From positions 1,012,564-1,076,563 of the forward strand of contig MNCI01003975.1 in NCBI GenBank assembly GCA_015680685.1: a DNA stretch of 64,000 nucleotides, given 5' to 3'. The translations under genes were made by a program, and so were the position numbers. This document shows positions 10,864 to 23,332 of this stretch, piece by piece (within the stretch, counting starts at the first letter, position 1; each line of letters starts with the position of its first letter). This DNA comes from Gnetum montanum (Eukaryota > Streptophyta > Gnetopsida > Gnetales > Gnetaceae). Under the pieces are notes generated by a model. The model made no database searches. It was not told the DNA's origin and saw nothing but the letters and a program-made list of their open reading frames with translations.

Positions 10864-13800
10864 CAATGTGCCTCATGATAAATTCTTTTGTGTGAGTGTA
10901 TCTAATTAACCCATCATTTTTGACATGATTAATCTCTATGCATGTTGTGAAGGTCTTGCTCTCTATGGTGTGGTGAGACTGATATTTCTCTATTATGTGA
11001 TCATGCTTGATGGTTGTATATGAGGCTAATGTACTAATTATGTTCCTAGTAACTCCTCTATTTATAGGCTATTGTCTCAGCCTTGTAGGTAGCATAGGTA
11101 CATATATGTGGCTAGTGATGACCTCAGTTGATTATGAGAGCACTATATCTATGGGGAAGATATGTGCTCTTGAGGCCTTCATGAATTAATTACATGGTCT
11201 AAGAATCTTGATATTGGGTTGTGGATTTAGCAGTAGCCTTTTTGTGATGAAGCAATTGGTACATCATGGTTTGTTTGCCTCTTAGTGCTAGGTGGGCACT
11301 AATAGAGGATGGTGGTCCATCCTAGACCCTATGGATATTAGGTTAGAAAATGGCATAGAATAGTATCCTTGGTCATGTTAGATACTAATGGCCCAAGAGT
11401 GGCCAATGCCTTGAGGTTTCACTATGGCTAATGGCAGATTCTCATATGGTGTTCTACGTTGTTTAATCATTGTGTTCATGTCCAAGTTTATTTTTTTTTT
11501 CAATGATAGTCTTGTAGTGGATACAATGCAACAATTTTCCATGTACATGTAGAGACATAAATATTTTTTTTCTCAAAATAGCATGATGCAACTTTGGTAT
11601 TTCTTCTAGTGGCCCAAATCCTTCAGCTTAGGATGGAATTGGATAGTTTTTCCTATAGCCTCCTAGGCTTGGGTAGAATTCCAAAATGTCATGTATTATG
11701 CTTACCAAATGTATTCCTACCCTTAGGTATGTAAGATGATGATGTAATATTGTGATGTGTTCAGTTTCAACAAATCATGCACACAAAAGTACTAGATGTT
11801 GTTTGCCTATGTGAATCAGTTGTTCCCTTATTGTAGGCCTATGCCACACCTTGTAACAAGGCCAAACTTGATGTATAATATTTCCTTGTACTTATCCTTA
11901 AAGCACCTTCTCTTTATTTTTTGAAATCAGCCTTTGTTCCTTGATATCAAATCTTCTAGAAGCTCTATGTCTAATCCTATTTTTGTAAACAATGTTGTAA
12001 TAAGAAGGCTAGGGCATGTTCTTGCCTAAGGTGCTTCCAAGCTGATTCTTTGTATTCTTGGTGTTCTTGGCATGCCATGATGGTATGTACTTTGGTGAGC
12101 ATTCATGAGATAGGATAAGTTGTGGAACTCTTCCTTTTGGGTTCCTTAATTGATAGAAATCTTATTCATGGGTGAATGATGGTGGAATGTAGCCTAAAAT
12201 TCAAACAAATTGGTTCAAGGAACTTCATCTTGATAGCAGGTGGTTCATGGTGACCATGTGAATTGCAATGGTAGCCTAAATATTCAAATCCAAGGTGATG
12301 TTGTTATGACTGGCTACAGGATAGAGTTGAATTCTAGATATCAATACCTAGACTCCCTCTTCCATGGTTGGATGTAGTCTTTGGCGCAATTCTTGCAAGT
12401 GTTGGAGTGATGGTTCATCCTTGAACAAATGGTATTATAATTACACAAATTATTGATTTTTCTTGAAGGTCCTACATGGTGGAACTGTATGTGTTGAAAA
12501 AAAATTAAGCCTGCACTCTCACGACTAGGGGCTTATGGTGCTTTTATAGGTTATGGTTTATCACCCCATCTCTCTAGTGTATCATTGATTATTTCAGTGT
12601 CCCAACCACTCTAGTGGAATAGCATGATCAAGCACTCAAGTACATAGTGACTCTCTAGCCATATGGCATGGTCCATTCTCCATTTCAATGGATACCTTTT
12701 TTTTTTTGATAGTGTAATGTAGGTTGAATCGAGACAGTTGTTCTTCCAATTAGGATTCAAAGGAAGTTGATGTTTGGGACTTGTTCCAAGCAGTGGTCCC
12801 AAGTGCCTATACTCTCAAGGCTCATTTTTAGAGATAGGATATTTTTACCATATTCAAATTCACATAATCTCCTTTATGAGACCATGCAATTGATGTAGAC
12901 TTGATGTATATACCTCTCTCTTATAAGAAAGGTGTGACCTTATGTACTCTCTCTTAGATTAGGGATCCAAAGGAACTTCCTAGTTGTAGCTCTCTAGTAG
13001 ACCTCCCTTATTGTAAATCCTTCAGGGATGAATCAAGAATTTTTTTGAGTTGGTAGTTGATGATGGTGATTCCCATTCATTGTAATTTCCAATTATCTCA
13101 AGGATCTAGTCCTCCTATGGGAAAAATATTCTTGTTAACTCTCAAGTTCATTATTTGGGTCCAATGATAATAGGTAGTGGTGTGGCCTTGTGCACCATAA
13201 TTATTGTAAATGGGATGGATTGGTGTATATGAAATGAAAACCTATACCTCCTATGGTGAAATAGAATCCCTCTCTATGAAATTTTTGGGGATGAACTCTT
13301 AGGCTTTTTGAGTTGAGCTTTGAGGTGAAATTGAATCTAGGTAAGACTTGTGAAAATATGTCTTCCCTCAACTAGTAGTGGTTTGGCAATATGTTTGTGT
13401 TGGCTATGTGGACTACTTAGGCTTGTGTCATGGCTATGGTGCAATTAGATGTTGTTCCTGCTTATGGAAGGAACCTCCCAATAGGATCTTTCCTTTTGGT
13501 TTAAAAATCCAATGAAAGGTGTTGATCATGAGTTGCGATTGTTCCTAGCATGGTAGGAAAATTCAAATTTTGGGAACCTAGATGTTCCTTAGGAAATTCA
13601 TGATAGTGGTTGTCCTCAGAGGTGATTATACATGCTTTCATGGACTAAGCATTCATAAAATGGTGCTTCTCCCACCTCTGAAAGTGGGAAGGATAGGCTA
13701 TAAGATGTTAGTGTAGCTAATCATTTTCCATGAATGGAACATAGTGATTATAATAGACCATGTGGCAATGGTCAGCATGAGTTGTGTGTAGGGAGGACTA

Positions 13801-14761
13801 TTTTGGAGGTGGTTGCCCAACCCATCCTCCACTTATCCAAGTGTTTGAGCAAGCATTCTTGATGTTGGACATCCTTTAATGATGTTGATGATAGACTGGG
13901 TTAGGATGCTATGATAGCTTCTTGGAGAAGTTTTCCAAAAAAAATTTTGGATCTTCTCTCTTATAGTGAATATGGAATAGTGCTGGATGATGAAATGTGG
14001 ATTAAGGTGCTAGCACATCTACCAATGGCAAGATCATCTTTTAGAGATATGCCTCTGTCCCTGCTCAAATCCCCTCCTACCAACCTAAATAGATGTTGAT
14101 GTGGGAAAATGAAAGAAAATATGTGAATGGTATAGATGTGGTGATCCAGTACATAGATGGTTAGACCGATGAAAGCTCATGGGTCTTGATGCTAGAAGTA
14201 GAACCTGGGATTCTAGAAGGCTTGAGTTACTTATGGAGACATGGCTCTTTTGGAGCATGTTCTCTCTCGATTACAGTTTTCAAGTCCATCACTAGGGTTA
14301 AAACCGATCCTGGTGAGCCTTCAAAATTGATGACAAAAAAAAAAAGAAAATTGATGGGTGTCAAGAAGTCATTCAAGAAAAAACTCAACTAGACTTATGG
14401 AAGAAGAGACATCCTCTTACATAAGTATGGATCTATGCAAGAAGATAAGTATCTAGACTCGATAAGGGATAGATCTAGGGGATGCCTTAGAGACATTGGC
14501 CCTTTGGGTTGGACTTATCCTTCTTTTCATAGAGCAAGGAAAGTTTTTGGGTTCCTCCAAGTGCCCCTTGTGTTTCATGTAAGGTCTTGGATGGAAAGAT
14601 ATATCAAGTATTAGGGTTGGTACCTTCCTTCAAGCTTGGCATCAGTTAAGTCAAGGGACACCCTAGAGTTGATGGAGCTCCAAACACATACACGGAGTGT
14701 ACTCTCGAAGTTATCTTAGGCTCTACTCCAAGGATGTTACTTCTTTTATGTACGGAAGGAT

Positions 14762-15336
14762 TATGAGAGAGGTCTTAGAATGAAGGTTCTCCTAGTCTCT
14801 CCCCATGGTTCAAGGAACATGGAACACTCTGATGTACCCTTGAGCAGCACTCAATTGTTAGAGAATGCATCCTAACTTGGTGGTACCAAGCCAGTAGTAG
14901 GACTCCCTCCTATTACATTCCTTTCTAAGTCCTCTTCATACTACCTTCACATGAAAAACTACATGGCCTTGATTCTATGATGGTTGTAGATATGTAAGTA
15001 GCTAGAATTGGATTTTTCTGGTATGATTCCTTGTTGAACGTTATACTAGATCATGAGGGGCCTGGGGATGAGGTGCCTCTTATAGATACATAGTCACCCC
15101 TTCCATTAATGATGTTTACAAGGTTGCTTGTGTACTTACTTATTAAGTCCTCATTTGGAGTTTAGAGGTTCTCCTTGAGGTGTATTCTCTCTTGTTAAGA
15201 ATTTGTGTGCCACTCACTCCCTTCCATGAGTTTCTTACTTGTTTAGAGGTGTATTTCTTAGGTCTTCCACCCTAGATCCATTAGATCTAAGGGAATTCCT
15301 CAAGGTGTCATACAATGTCAAGGCAACGTTATTACA
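14762..15336 (+). repeat. Element B 3' LTR
   Basis: 575 bp, from TATGAGAGAGG to CGTTATTACA, homologous to 1984-2039 plus 8996-9514. The first base pair has decayed from TG to TA. It is uninterrupted and shows the pre-insertion state of the site used by element A. Right flank CTTGA is the target duplication. Confidence 0.85.
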
Positions 15337-15850
15337 CTTGACATGTGTTACTTTTTAGGTGACCTTAGGTTAAATGTAGAGTTCTTAATATGATTTAAAG
15401 GAGTAATAATTTTTGTCATTTTTGAATCATTCTCCTTAACACTAATTTTCTTTTTTTGATTTGCATATTGATGAATGTGAAAAATAGTAATATCTTAATG
15501 TTGTTTGATGAGTTGGGTAGCATAGGAAGCTACATGTTCTTTTATTTTTGCTCCTTCAACCACTAGAGTTGCATAAAATACATCATCAAGTATTAATAAT
15601 GTATTTAGCTAACTTTCTTAATTTAAATTCAATTCTATAGGATGTTCTAGATTGGGCTAGAAAGGTTGAAGCTTATTTTTCAACTTGTATTGAACCATCA
15701 TAAAGCTCTCATTATCTTTAAGTGTGAGAGTAACTTCCATCATAAATTGTTAAAACTTCTAGATCTTCATAAAGCTTGTACTCTTGGATGATATGGATTA
15801 ATAATTCCTAGTATTTGACTTGAATTTTTTTAATTCAACATATCTTATAA
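15337..15850 (-). pseudogene. Upstream part of the split polyprotein-like frame
   Basis: The minus strand gives a nearly open frame from about 15740 down to 15337, with islands such as VTLTLKDNESF and DDVFYATLVVEGA. It runs in phase into 1983 and below when element B is removed. There is one stop within the last twenty codons before the junction and others upstream. It is the N-terminal side of the protein described at 1-1983. Family not identified. Confidence 0.45.
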
Positions 15851-16264
15851 AAGACACAACTTTTATGGTGTGAAACAATATCTATATATGAACCAAAAAT
15901 TTTGAAAGATTAGGAAATAAATTTTATGTTTTGTTTACTTTTTATATTTATTTTTTCATCAAAAATTTTTAGAAAACACAAAATAAAAGACACAAAAAGT
16001 AACAAGTAGGTAAGAAGAAAACAACTTGCAAACAAATATAAATTAAAAAATTAGGGTATTTAAGAGTGTAACAATATTGTAACTACTTTCTTATTAAAAT
16101 CACCATAAAAACTTGTTCTTGAAAAATTTCTCTTTCAATAATGAGATGTTTTTGCACATGTGAACCTAAAAAAAGATTCACAAATGACCTTAAATCATTT
16201 GAAAACTTCCAAATCAAATAAGGAGATAGAGGAAAATACTTGAAAATATAGAAAAGAGGGATGT
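15851..16264. other. Unassigned AT-rich sequence
   Basis: No supported gene. It may include more of the upstream part of the decayed minus-strand frame, too mutated to follow. The last five bases (GATGT, 16260-16264) are the left target duplication of element C. Confidence 0.4.
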
Positions 16265-17430
16265 TGTTAACCTTTTCGTATGTAAAAACCTTAGAAAATG
16301 GAGAATGTAGAATGTGTGTTTGTGATTGCATTCTTGCAATACTTTGAATAGAGAACCAAGACTTCAAAACAAGAGCTCAAAAAATCAAGTCTTTAGAATA
16401 AGAGCTCAAAGAACCAGGACTTTATAATGAGAGCTACATTGAGATGATGAAATGAAGACTAAAGTGAACAAGATGTGAACACAGATGGAAACAAAGTCTA
16501 CGAGCCAAACAAAGATGTTCCAAGGATTGCTGAGATGCTAATCTACTAAAGGAATGACTCATGATCCAAACTTGGCTTGCAGGATGGACATCCATAGTTG
16601 ATAATAGACATCCCACCTAAAGAGTGGATGTTCAAAGGTAAACATCCATATTTTGAAATACACATCTCTCATGAATTGAAAAGTTTGCAGATAGACATTC
16701 ACACTAAGAAATAAACATCCATACTAGAAGATGGACATCCACACCAAAAAGAGACATCTTTGCTAGCTATTACCTCACTATTGGAAGAATTCTAAGGAGT
16801 GTTTGGAAACTCAAAGGGTATAAGAAAAATTTAAATTCTTGGGAAATGTGTGAGTATTTTTCATTATAAAATATATTCAATGCTACTAATAAAGATTTTG
16901 TATTTATCCTTATTGTATTATTATTTGTATGTATTGGTTAAATTGAGCCGCAATGTAAGGACTTTGTAAAACAAGTTACATTATCTTCTTGAATTATTTC
17001 TTTCTTTCTTTGTAGCCTTATGGGGTTGATGTGCTTCCTACAAGAAGGCATTGGCGTTGAACTTGTTGGGACCTTATAGGGTTGAGAGATTTTGCAATGA
17101 CAAACTACTCCAATAAAGAGCTTAGGTTTGTAAAGGTTGTGGGATCCTTTATATCAAATTTTGAGCTTATTAGGACCTTGTAGGGTTGAGTGGTTTTGCA
17201 GAAATGAAACACTTCATAGTAGAGCTCAAATCTTGTAAAGGTTGTGATGCCCTTCAAACCACATTTTTGAAGCAACAATTTCTAAAGATATGCATAGATT
17301 CTACCCTCAAAGTATGGACTATCCAAGTTGGGAAACCATGTAAAACATTATGTTTGATTTTAGTGGCTATAGTGATTTCAATTAGGGAACTTATTCAACC
17401 CCTTCCCCCTTTCAAAGTTTTTGATCCACA
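16265..17430 (+). repeat. Element C 5' LTR
   Basis: 1166 bp from TGTTAACCTTTTCG to TTGATCCACA, homologous along its length to 21436-22622. It includes a stretch rich in repeated GACATCCA-like motifs (about 16570-16760). Confidence 0.85.
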
Positions 17431-17432
17431 TG

Positions 17433-17444
17433 TGGTATTAGAAT
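17433..17444 (+). promoter_or_regulatory. Primer binding site of element C
   Basis: TGGTATTAGAAT, two bases after the LTR end, matches the tRNA-Met type site TGGTATCAGAGC at 9 of 12 positions. Confidence 0.65.
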
Positions 17445-17486
17445 CTCGTACTCTCAAGTTTGTGCTTCACATCTCAAAAGTGAACA

Positions 17487-18460
17487 ATGGAAGGGATGTC
17501 TCACACTAAGCCACCGATGTTCAATGGAATCAACTTCACATATTAGAAAGCAAGAATGCAAGGATTCTTTGAATCCATGTGATTCTAAGTCTAGGAGTTA
17601 ATTCATGAAGGCTACACACCAGTCATCAACAACATCACAAGAGCACTCAAGTCACGAAGCAAATGGACTTCAAAAGAATAAGATAAGTTCATGTGTGACT
17701 CAAAAGCTAAAAAAATGTCTTTATTATGCCTAGAGTAAATCTCAAAGTAATAAAATAGCTAGTTATAAAACTACAAAGGAAATTTGGAAAAATCTAGAGG
17801 CAACTTATGATGGTATGTCTATTGTTAAGTAATCAAAGCTTTTAGTGTTGCAAAGTGAATATGACAAGCTTAAAATGAAAGAAGAAGAGAAAATCAAAGA
17901 TTATTTCCCTAGGGCTAATGACTTAGTAGTAGCCATACGTGGGATGGGCAAGAACTTGCCAGAAAGTGATTAAAAATGATTAGAAATTTACATCCCAAGT
18001 TCAAATCAAAAGTCATATCCATGGAAGAAATTACAGATTTTTTGATGCTGAAATTTGAAGAGCTTTAAAGGGCTATTATTACTTATGAGATGAATCTCAT
18101 AAGTTAAGGAGTAATAAAAGAAAAGCCCATCACCCTCAAATATTCATCAAAGGATAAGAAGTTGGTTGAACAAGAAGAAAATAGTGAAGATGAACTAGCC
18201 CTTCTATCAAGGAGAGTTTAAAGAGTTCTTGCAAAAAAAGGGAGAAGCTTCAATCAACTAGGCCCCAATCAATCTAGTACCAAAGGTAAATAAAAATGTA
18301 AGAATTTTAAAAATTTAAGCTTTGATGCATCTTTAATAAAATGTTGAATTTGTGGAGGAATAGGTCATGTGGCCTCTGAATATCTTAGTCTTGGTAGATT
18401 TTAAAAGAAAGATCAATTTGAAGCTAAGTCCAAAAAGAATAACTTCTACATTAGTTGAGA
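17487..18460 (+). pseudogene. Element C gag (Copia-type UBN2-like)
   Basis: From the ATG at 17487 the plus strand reads PPMFNGINFTY, then a stop where homologues have Trp, then KARMQGFFESM. Further islands are LLVLQSEYDKLKMKEEEKI and IRNLHPKFKSKVISMEE. A zinc knuckle at about 18340-18385 reads C-x2-C-x4-H-x4 with the last Cys changed to Tyr, and a stop replaces the residue after the first Cys. This order (gag core, then CCHC) is typical of plant Copia gag. Stops and shifts make it inactive. Confidence 0.75.
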
Positions 18461-19335
18461 TGATGATCAAAGTGAAGAAGAGGTAGATGACGCTACAAAT
18501 GACTCACATCTCATATGCATGGTCCTTAGAAATGGATATTTCACAAAAGTACTTGATGAATCTAAAGGTAAGATTGATAAAAGGTATAATGAATTACGTG
18601 AAGAAATTTTTACTCTACACTATCTACTTAAAAAGGTAAAGAAAAATTTGTATAGAAAATCTCAAAACTTTATACTTTATGCTCTACTTTCAAAAGGAAA
18701 CTCTTAGATGTAATTACTAATCCATTTGGATGAGCATAACTGTAGGGATACACAAGCTATAAGAAGAAAAAATGAGGAAAAATATCCAAATCAACACAAA
18801 AATGACAAACAAGAGGAGGTCTTCCAAAAGAATGCTTATACAAGTTCAGTATCATCTACAAGAAGATACAAGACCAAGTTTGATAATCCTATCCAAATTA
18901 GAGATACTTTATATTTTTGTTGTAAATTATGTGGACATGAACAAGGGTACTATTATCCATATATAGAGCAAGATAATGTGACTACTTGGTCTTGTCAAGA
19001 GGTGTCTACTAAGTGTATCTCGCAAGATACAAAAGCATGAAGAATAGATGAATAAGATAAAGAGATTGTCCCTAATAGAATTAAGGGATTAGGACCTATA
19101 ATTATCAAAATTTATGAGTCCTTCCACTTTGAAGAACATGGATATGACAAAGAAGGAATCCCACATGAGTTTGAGGATACATACAAAAGTGTTGATACAA
19201 GAAAAGGAAAGTTGCATGGTAAGGAGGCTCTCTATGATGGAGGACCTCATCTCAAAGTTCATTAGTCATGTTCATATTAGAGGGCAGGCAAGGAAAGTAA
19301 TGATAAGTCTCCATTACTTTTCTTGCTACAACTAA
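18461..19335 (+). pseudogene. Element C post-gag frames, unknown
   Basis: Three plus-strand open stretches (18519-18707, 18726-19040, 19114-19335 in shifted frames) follow gag. They are rich in Lys, Glu and Asn. One contains a Cys-rich segment (YFCCKLCGHEQGYYY) near 18920. Nothing resembles integrase or RT. Together they may be one decayed coding region that replaced pol in this element. Confidence 0.4.
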
Positions 19336-20420
19336 TATAGATTAAATTATGCCTTAAATAGGAAATTCATTGAATGGGTGCTCTTTATATTTCTTGGTTA
19401 ATAAAAGAGAAACTCACCTGATCATCTAAGATGTTAAGGTGTAGATAGCATGTGACCAACACAAGTTGAAAGTGTCTTAAAGGTAAATTTTTCAATTATA
19501 CATCATATTGAGACATATTTTTATATCCTTATTTTAGCACATATTATGCTCATGCTATTTATTGATATAATATGTGTTTATTTTTTGTTGTAAATCTTTT
19601 TATTGACAAATCAATTTCTATTATCATTGTGAGTATATAATAGTTTGAAGTAGTGAAGGCCTTTGATCAAATTGAAAAATATTCAAGAAGCCTTTCATTG
19701 TAAAGGCAATCATTTTTTTATCTCATAATATTTATCATCTAGTGGAGATGCTACTAACAAGAGACTTTAAGGTCTCCATATTGTGTCATAATAAGGGTTT
19801 ACAAATTTATCTCCATAAAGGGAAGTGACTCTTGATTGATCAATCAGACAATGGATGTGCAATAATGAGTTGAAGAGAATTGGTGCTTTGGTGATCCTCA
19901 TGAAAGAACATCCTTACTGACAAGATCCTTAAAGGCTTAAGGGGAGATTACCACTCTCCACAATAGTTGATTCAAAAAGATGGGACATATAAGTAGGGGG
20001 AGCATTAGTGTAGGGGGAGTATATGGAGATTCTCTCTAAGACATAATACTTAGTGATAAGCTTCCAATCTCTAGCACACATAAAACAAGCAAAGATGAGA
20101 ATATTAATTTTTACTAAAGTCTTGAAGGTAAAAGAGCAAATTATTTTTGATTCAATCTTTAGGAATATTTTACCTAAAAGTAATCTTCATTTGTGCAAGT
20201 AGCTACAATCTATTTGGCTATATCAATTTACTCTTTGAGCACTATGTTAAGATATTAATGTTGCATGCCTAGCCTCTTATATGTTAAGAATGTATCATTT
20301 TAAGTACCTAAGGTTCTTATTGTAAATATGAGCTGAGAAGTACTCACCTTCGATATCTCAAGTTCTCACAATGGTAGATTGGAACTAGAAATTGCATTCA
20401 TCATCTCTTTTGGTAAGAAA

Positions 20421-20489
<69 letters not shown>

Positions 20490-21421
20490 TGTTTATTTTT
20501 TGCTATTAACATGATTATCATATACTGGTATATGAATTTTTTGGTACAAGGATGATTGGTTTTTTTTATCTTTAATATGTATTACTAATAAATTGGATCA
20601 CCTTGGAATCTGTTGTAAAATTTGATCTATTTACTCTTCTTAGCATATAATTATTATCTCTTTTGATTTTGAAGAATGATCTAGATAGGATTAATGAGCT
20701 TTTGCATAGCATTGGTAATAAATGAAGACTATATGATGTGTCTTGATTTTTATCGTTAACAATCTTCATCCATATATTTGACTTCTAATTAGCTTGGATT
20801 GTCATGTAGCTCTAATTATTTTTTAATCCCTTGAAAGAAGAAGTAATTTATTTAAAATCATGATATATTTTGTCACTAATGGGATAATTGGTTTAAAAGA
20901 TAGGTTACATGATTCTCAATGCTCAGACTTTGGAGTTTGGCCCTTGGACTTAAATACTCATGGGTATATCTATTAAAAGATTTGAACCTAATGTGCCTCA
21001 TTACTTTTAACCTTGGTTATGAATAGATAATTGGTAGTTTTTTAAATGGAATTTAGTTTCTCATCATTAGCCTTATGGGATCAATGCTAAAGGATGTATG
21101 CACTTTATCTAATATCCATCATGTTTTCTCCCTTAGTTAAATGATTATATCTCTATGGGGCTATCATCTAATGGTATGCAAATATGATAGAACTTTATGT
21201 AGGTACCTTTTATTGGGTGCTATCCAAAAAGAGGAAGAGTTTTTAGTTAGTATATCAAGCATGGTAAACTGGTATATCTTTGGAAACAAGTTATATATAT
21301 TATTAACAAATTATACTTTACTATATCTATATATACATTTGTGCCATTTAACTTTCATGTATTTCTGTGCTATATTTCTTTGGGATATACTAATCCATTT
21401 TCTTGAGTTTTGGATGTCACC
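19336..21421 (+). other. Element C 3' internal region, no gene seen
   Basis: AT-rich, with GGGGGAG motifs at about 19996-20025 and a GT microsatellite. No pol motif was found on either strand. The plus-strand open stretch 21141-21569 runs across the 3' LTR boundary and has no recognisable motif. Confidence 0.5.
20424..20491 (+). repeat. (GT)n microsatellite
   Basis: Over 30 GT units with one GTAT interruption near 20481. Confidence 0.97.
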
Positions 21422-21434
21422 AAAAAGGGGGAGA
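21422..21434 (+). promoter_or_regulatory. Polypurine tract of element C
   Basis: AAAAAGGGGGAGA directly before the 3' LTR (starting at 21436) is the standard Copia plus-strand primer site. Confidence 0.8.
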
Positions 21435-21435
21435 T

Positions 21436-22622
21436 TGTTGACCTTTTGGTATGTTAAAACCTTAGAGAAAATAGAGAATGTAGAATGTGTATTTGTGATT
21501 GTAGTCTTGCAACACTTCAAATGGAGAACCAAGACTTCAAAACATGAGCTTAAAGAATCAAGTCTTTAGAACAAGAGCTTAAAAATAAAGACTTTAGAAT
21601 GAGAGCTATGTTGAGATGATGAAAGGAAGACTAAAGTGGACAAGATGTGAATGTGGAAGGAAACAAAGTCTACAAGCTAAATGAATATGTTTTAAGGACT
21701 ACTAGGATGCTGATCTACTAAAGGAATGACTCACAATCCAAACTTGGCTTGTAGGATGGATGTCCATAGTTGATACTAAACGTCCCACTTGAAGAATGGA
21801 CGTCCAAGGGTAGATGTTCATATGTAGACATCCACATTCTAAGTTAGACATCTCTCCTAAATTGAAAAGTTTGTAGATAGAAGTCCACACTAAGAGATAG
21901 ATATCCATACTAAAAGATGGGCATCCATACTAAAAAGATAGACATCTTTTGCTAGCCATTACCTAGTCATTGGAAGAATTCCAAGGAGTTTTTGGAAACT
22001 CAAAGGATATAAGACAAAGTTTAATTCTTGGAAAATGTGCAAGTATTATTCATCGTAAAATCTATCCAAGGCTACTCAAAGAGATTTTGTATTTTTCCTT
22101 CATTGTATTATCATTTGTATGTATTGGTTGAATTGAGCCTCATTACAAGAACTTTGTAAAACAAGTTACATTCTCTCCTTGAATTTTTTCTTTCTTGCTT
22201 TGTAGCCCTGTGAGGTTGATGTACTACTTGCGAGAAGGCATCTATGTTGAGCTTGTTGAGACCATGTGAGCTTGAGTGATTTTGTAACAATAAAACACTC
22301 TAGTGCAGAGCTCATGTTTGTAAAGGTTGTGGGATCCTTTAAACTACATTTTGAGCTTGTTAGAACCTTGTGAGGTTGAGTGGTTTTGCAACTGCAAAAC
22401 ACTCCAGACTAAAGCTAAAATCCTGTAAAGGTTGTGGTACCCTTAAAATCACATTTTTGAAGCAAAAAATTCCAGAGGTGTGCATGGAATCTACCCTCCA
22501 AGTGTGGACTATCCAAGTTGGGAAACCATATAAAAGATTATGTTTGATTTTAGTGGCTACCGTGATTTTAATTGGGGAGCTTATTCAACCCCCTCCCCCC
22601 TTCTCTAAGTTCTTTATCCATA
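21436..22622 (+). repeat. Element C 3' LTR
   Basis: 1187 bp, from TGTTGACCTTTTGG to TTTATCCATA, homologous to the 5' LTR. The right flank GGTGT differs at one base from the left duplication GATGT. Confidence 0.85.
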
Positions 22623-22656
22623 GGTGTGATAAAAGAAATTGTAGGGTTAAGCTGAC

Positions 22657-23040
22657 TAAAATGATGAGAAAATAGAAAATATTGTAAAAAAATACTATTG
22701 AAAATGAGAAAGAAATTTATTTCTCTAAAATTAAATTACAACTACATTAATTTCAGCATTTGAACAGTGATAGGAAATTTCACATTGCAATGGGAATGAG
22801 AATGAACCCTCCAATAAATATCAGGATTTTTCAATAATGGAAGGGTTAAAATGATGAGAAAATAGAAAATATTGTAAAAAAATACTATTGAAAATGAGAA
22901 AGAAATTTATTTCTCTAAAATTAAATTACAACTACATTAACTTTAGCATTTGAACAATGATAGGAAATTTCATATTGCAATGGGAATGAGAATGAACCCT
23001 CCAATAAATATCAGGATTTTTCAATAATGGAAGGGTTAAA
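22657..23040. repeat. 190-bp tandem duplication
   Basis: Two head-to-tail copies with an offset of exactly 190 bp (22657-22846 and 22847-23036, similarity running to 23040). They differ at only a few positions, such as TTTCAG/TTTAG and CACATTG/CATATTG. No coding potential or known family. Confidence 0.95.
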
Positions 23041-23332
23041 TTACTTTCAAGACAAGGGGAAAGCTAATCTAGTCTTTTTTGCTTTTCCATTATTGGAAAA
23101 TATAAATTTCATTTTCTTTCTTAGAGATTTACAAGAGTTAATGTCTCTTTTAGGAATTAATGTAAAATAAAATAGAAAGAAAAGTATTCAAAGATTTTAG
23201 TTTGCTATGTGGAAAGCTATCTTAATATCCAACCTTGAATTAATCTTTGAATTGGATATTTATAGCCTTGATTCTGCCTATTAATCTTCTTTTGGAAAGT
23301 CAAAATGAATAGTCAAGAGAGTTAACACCAAG
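23041..23332. other. Unassigned sequence between tandem repeat and element D
   Basis: AT-rich, no gene or recognisable repeat. The start of element D's LTR is uncertain and could lie inside this interval. Confidence 0.4.

Larger units (their letters stand above)
9529..14761 (+). other. Element B internal region, no recognisable genes
   Basis: Six-frame reading shows only short frames (longest 80 codons at 10068-10310), none with a retroelement motif. There is no YVDD-like box, zinc knuckle or integrase pattern. It contains a 41-bp direct duplication and a CT microsatellite. The last bases before the 3' LTR (ACGGAAGGAT) form a weak purine tract. I see no other function. Confidence 0.6.
1984..15336 (+). 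mobile_element. Element B: LTR retrotransposon without coding capacity (LARD-like)
   Basis: The outer bounds are two related 575-bp LTRs. The 5' LTR starts at 1984 and is interrupted by element A; the 3' LTR is 14762-15336. Flanking 5-bp target duplications are CTTAA (1979-1983) and CTTGA (15337-15341). A primer binding site like the initiator tRNA-Met type lies just after the 5' LTR. The internal region of about 5.2 kb has no open frame above 80 codons and no recognisable gag, protease, RT or integrase on either strand. This is the structure of a large retrotransposon derivative, mobilised in trans. An autonomous element decayed beyond recognition is the alternative. Confidence 0.75.
16265..22622 (+). 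mobile_element. Element C: Ty1/copia retrotransposon with gag but no visible pol
   Basis: Two related LTRs (16265-17430; 21436-22622) flank an internal region of 4.0 kb. Target duplications are GATGT and GGTGT. The primer binding site is of tRNA-Met type, and a polypurine tract AAAAAGGGGGAGA precedes the 3' LTR. Gag with a zinc knuckle remnant is readable; integrase, RT and RNase H are not. An autonomous Copia internal region is usually 4-5 kb, so pol has been lost or replaced. The 3' part has GGGGGAG runs near 19990-20025, as in many plant Copia elements. Confidence 0.85.
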
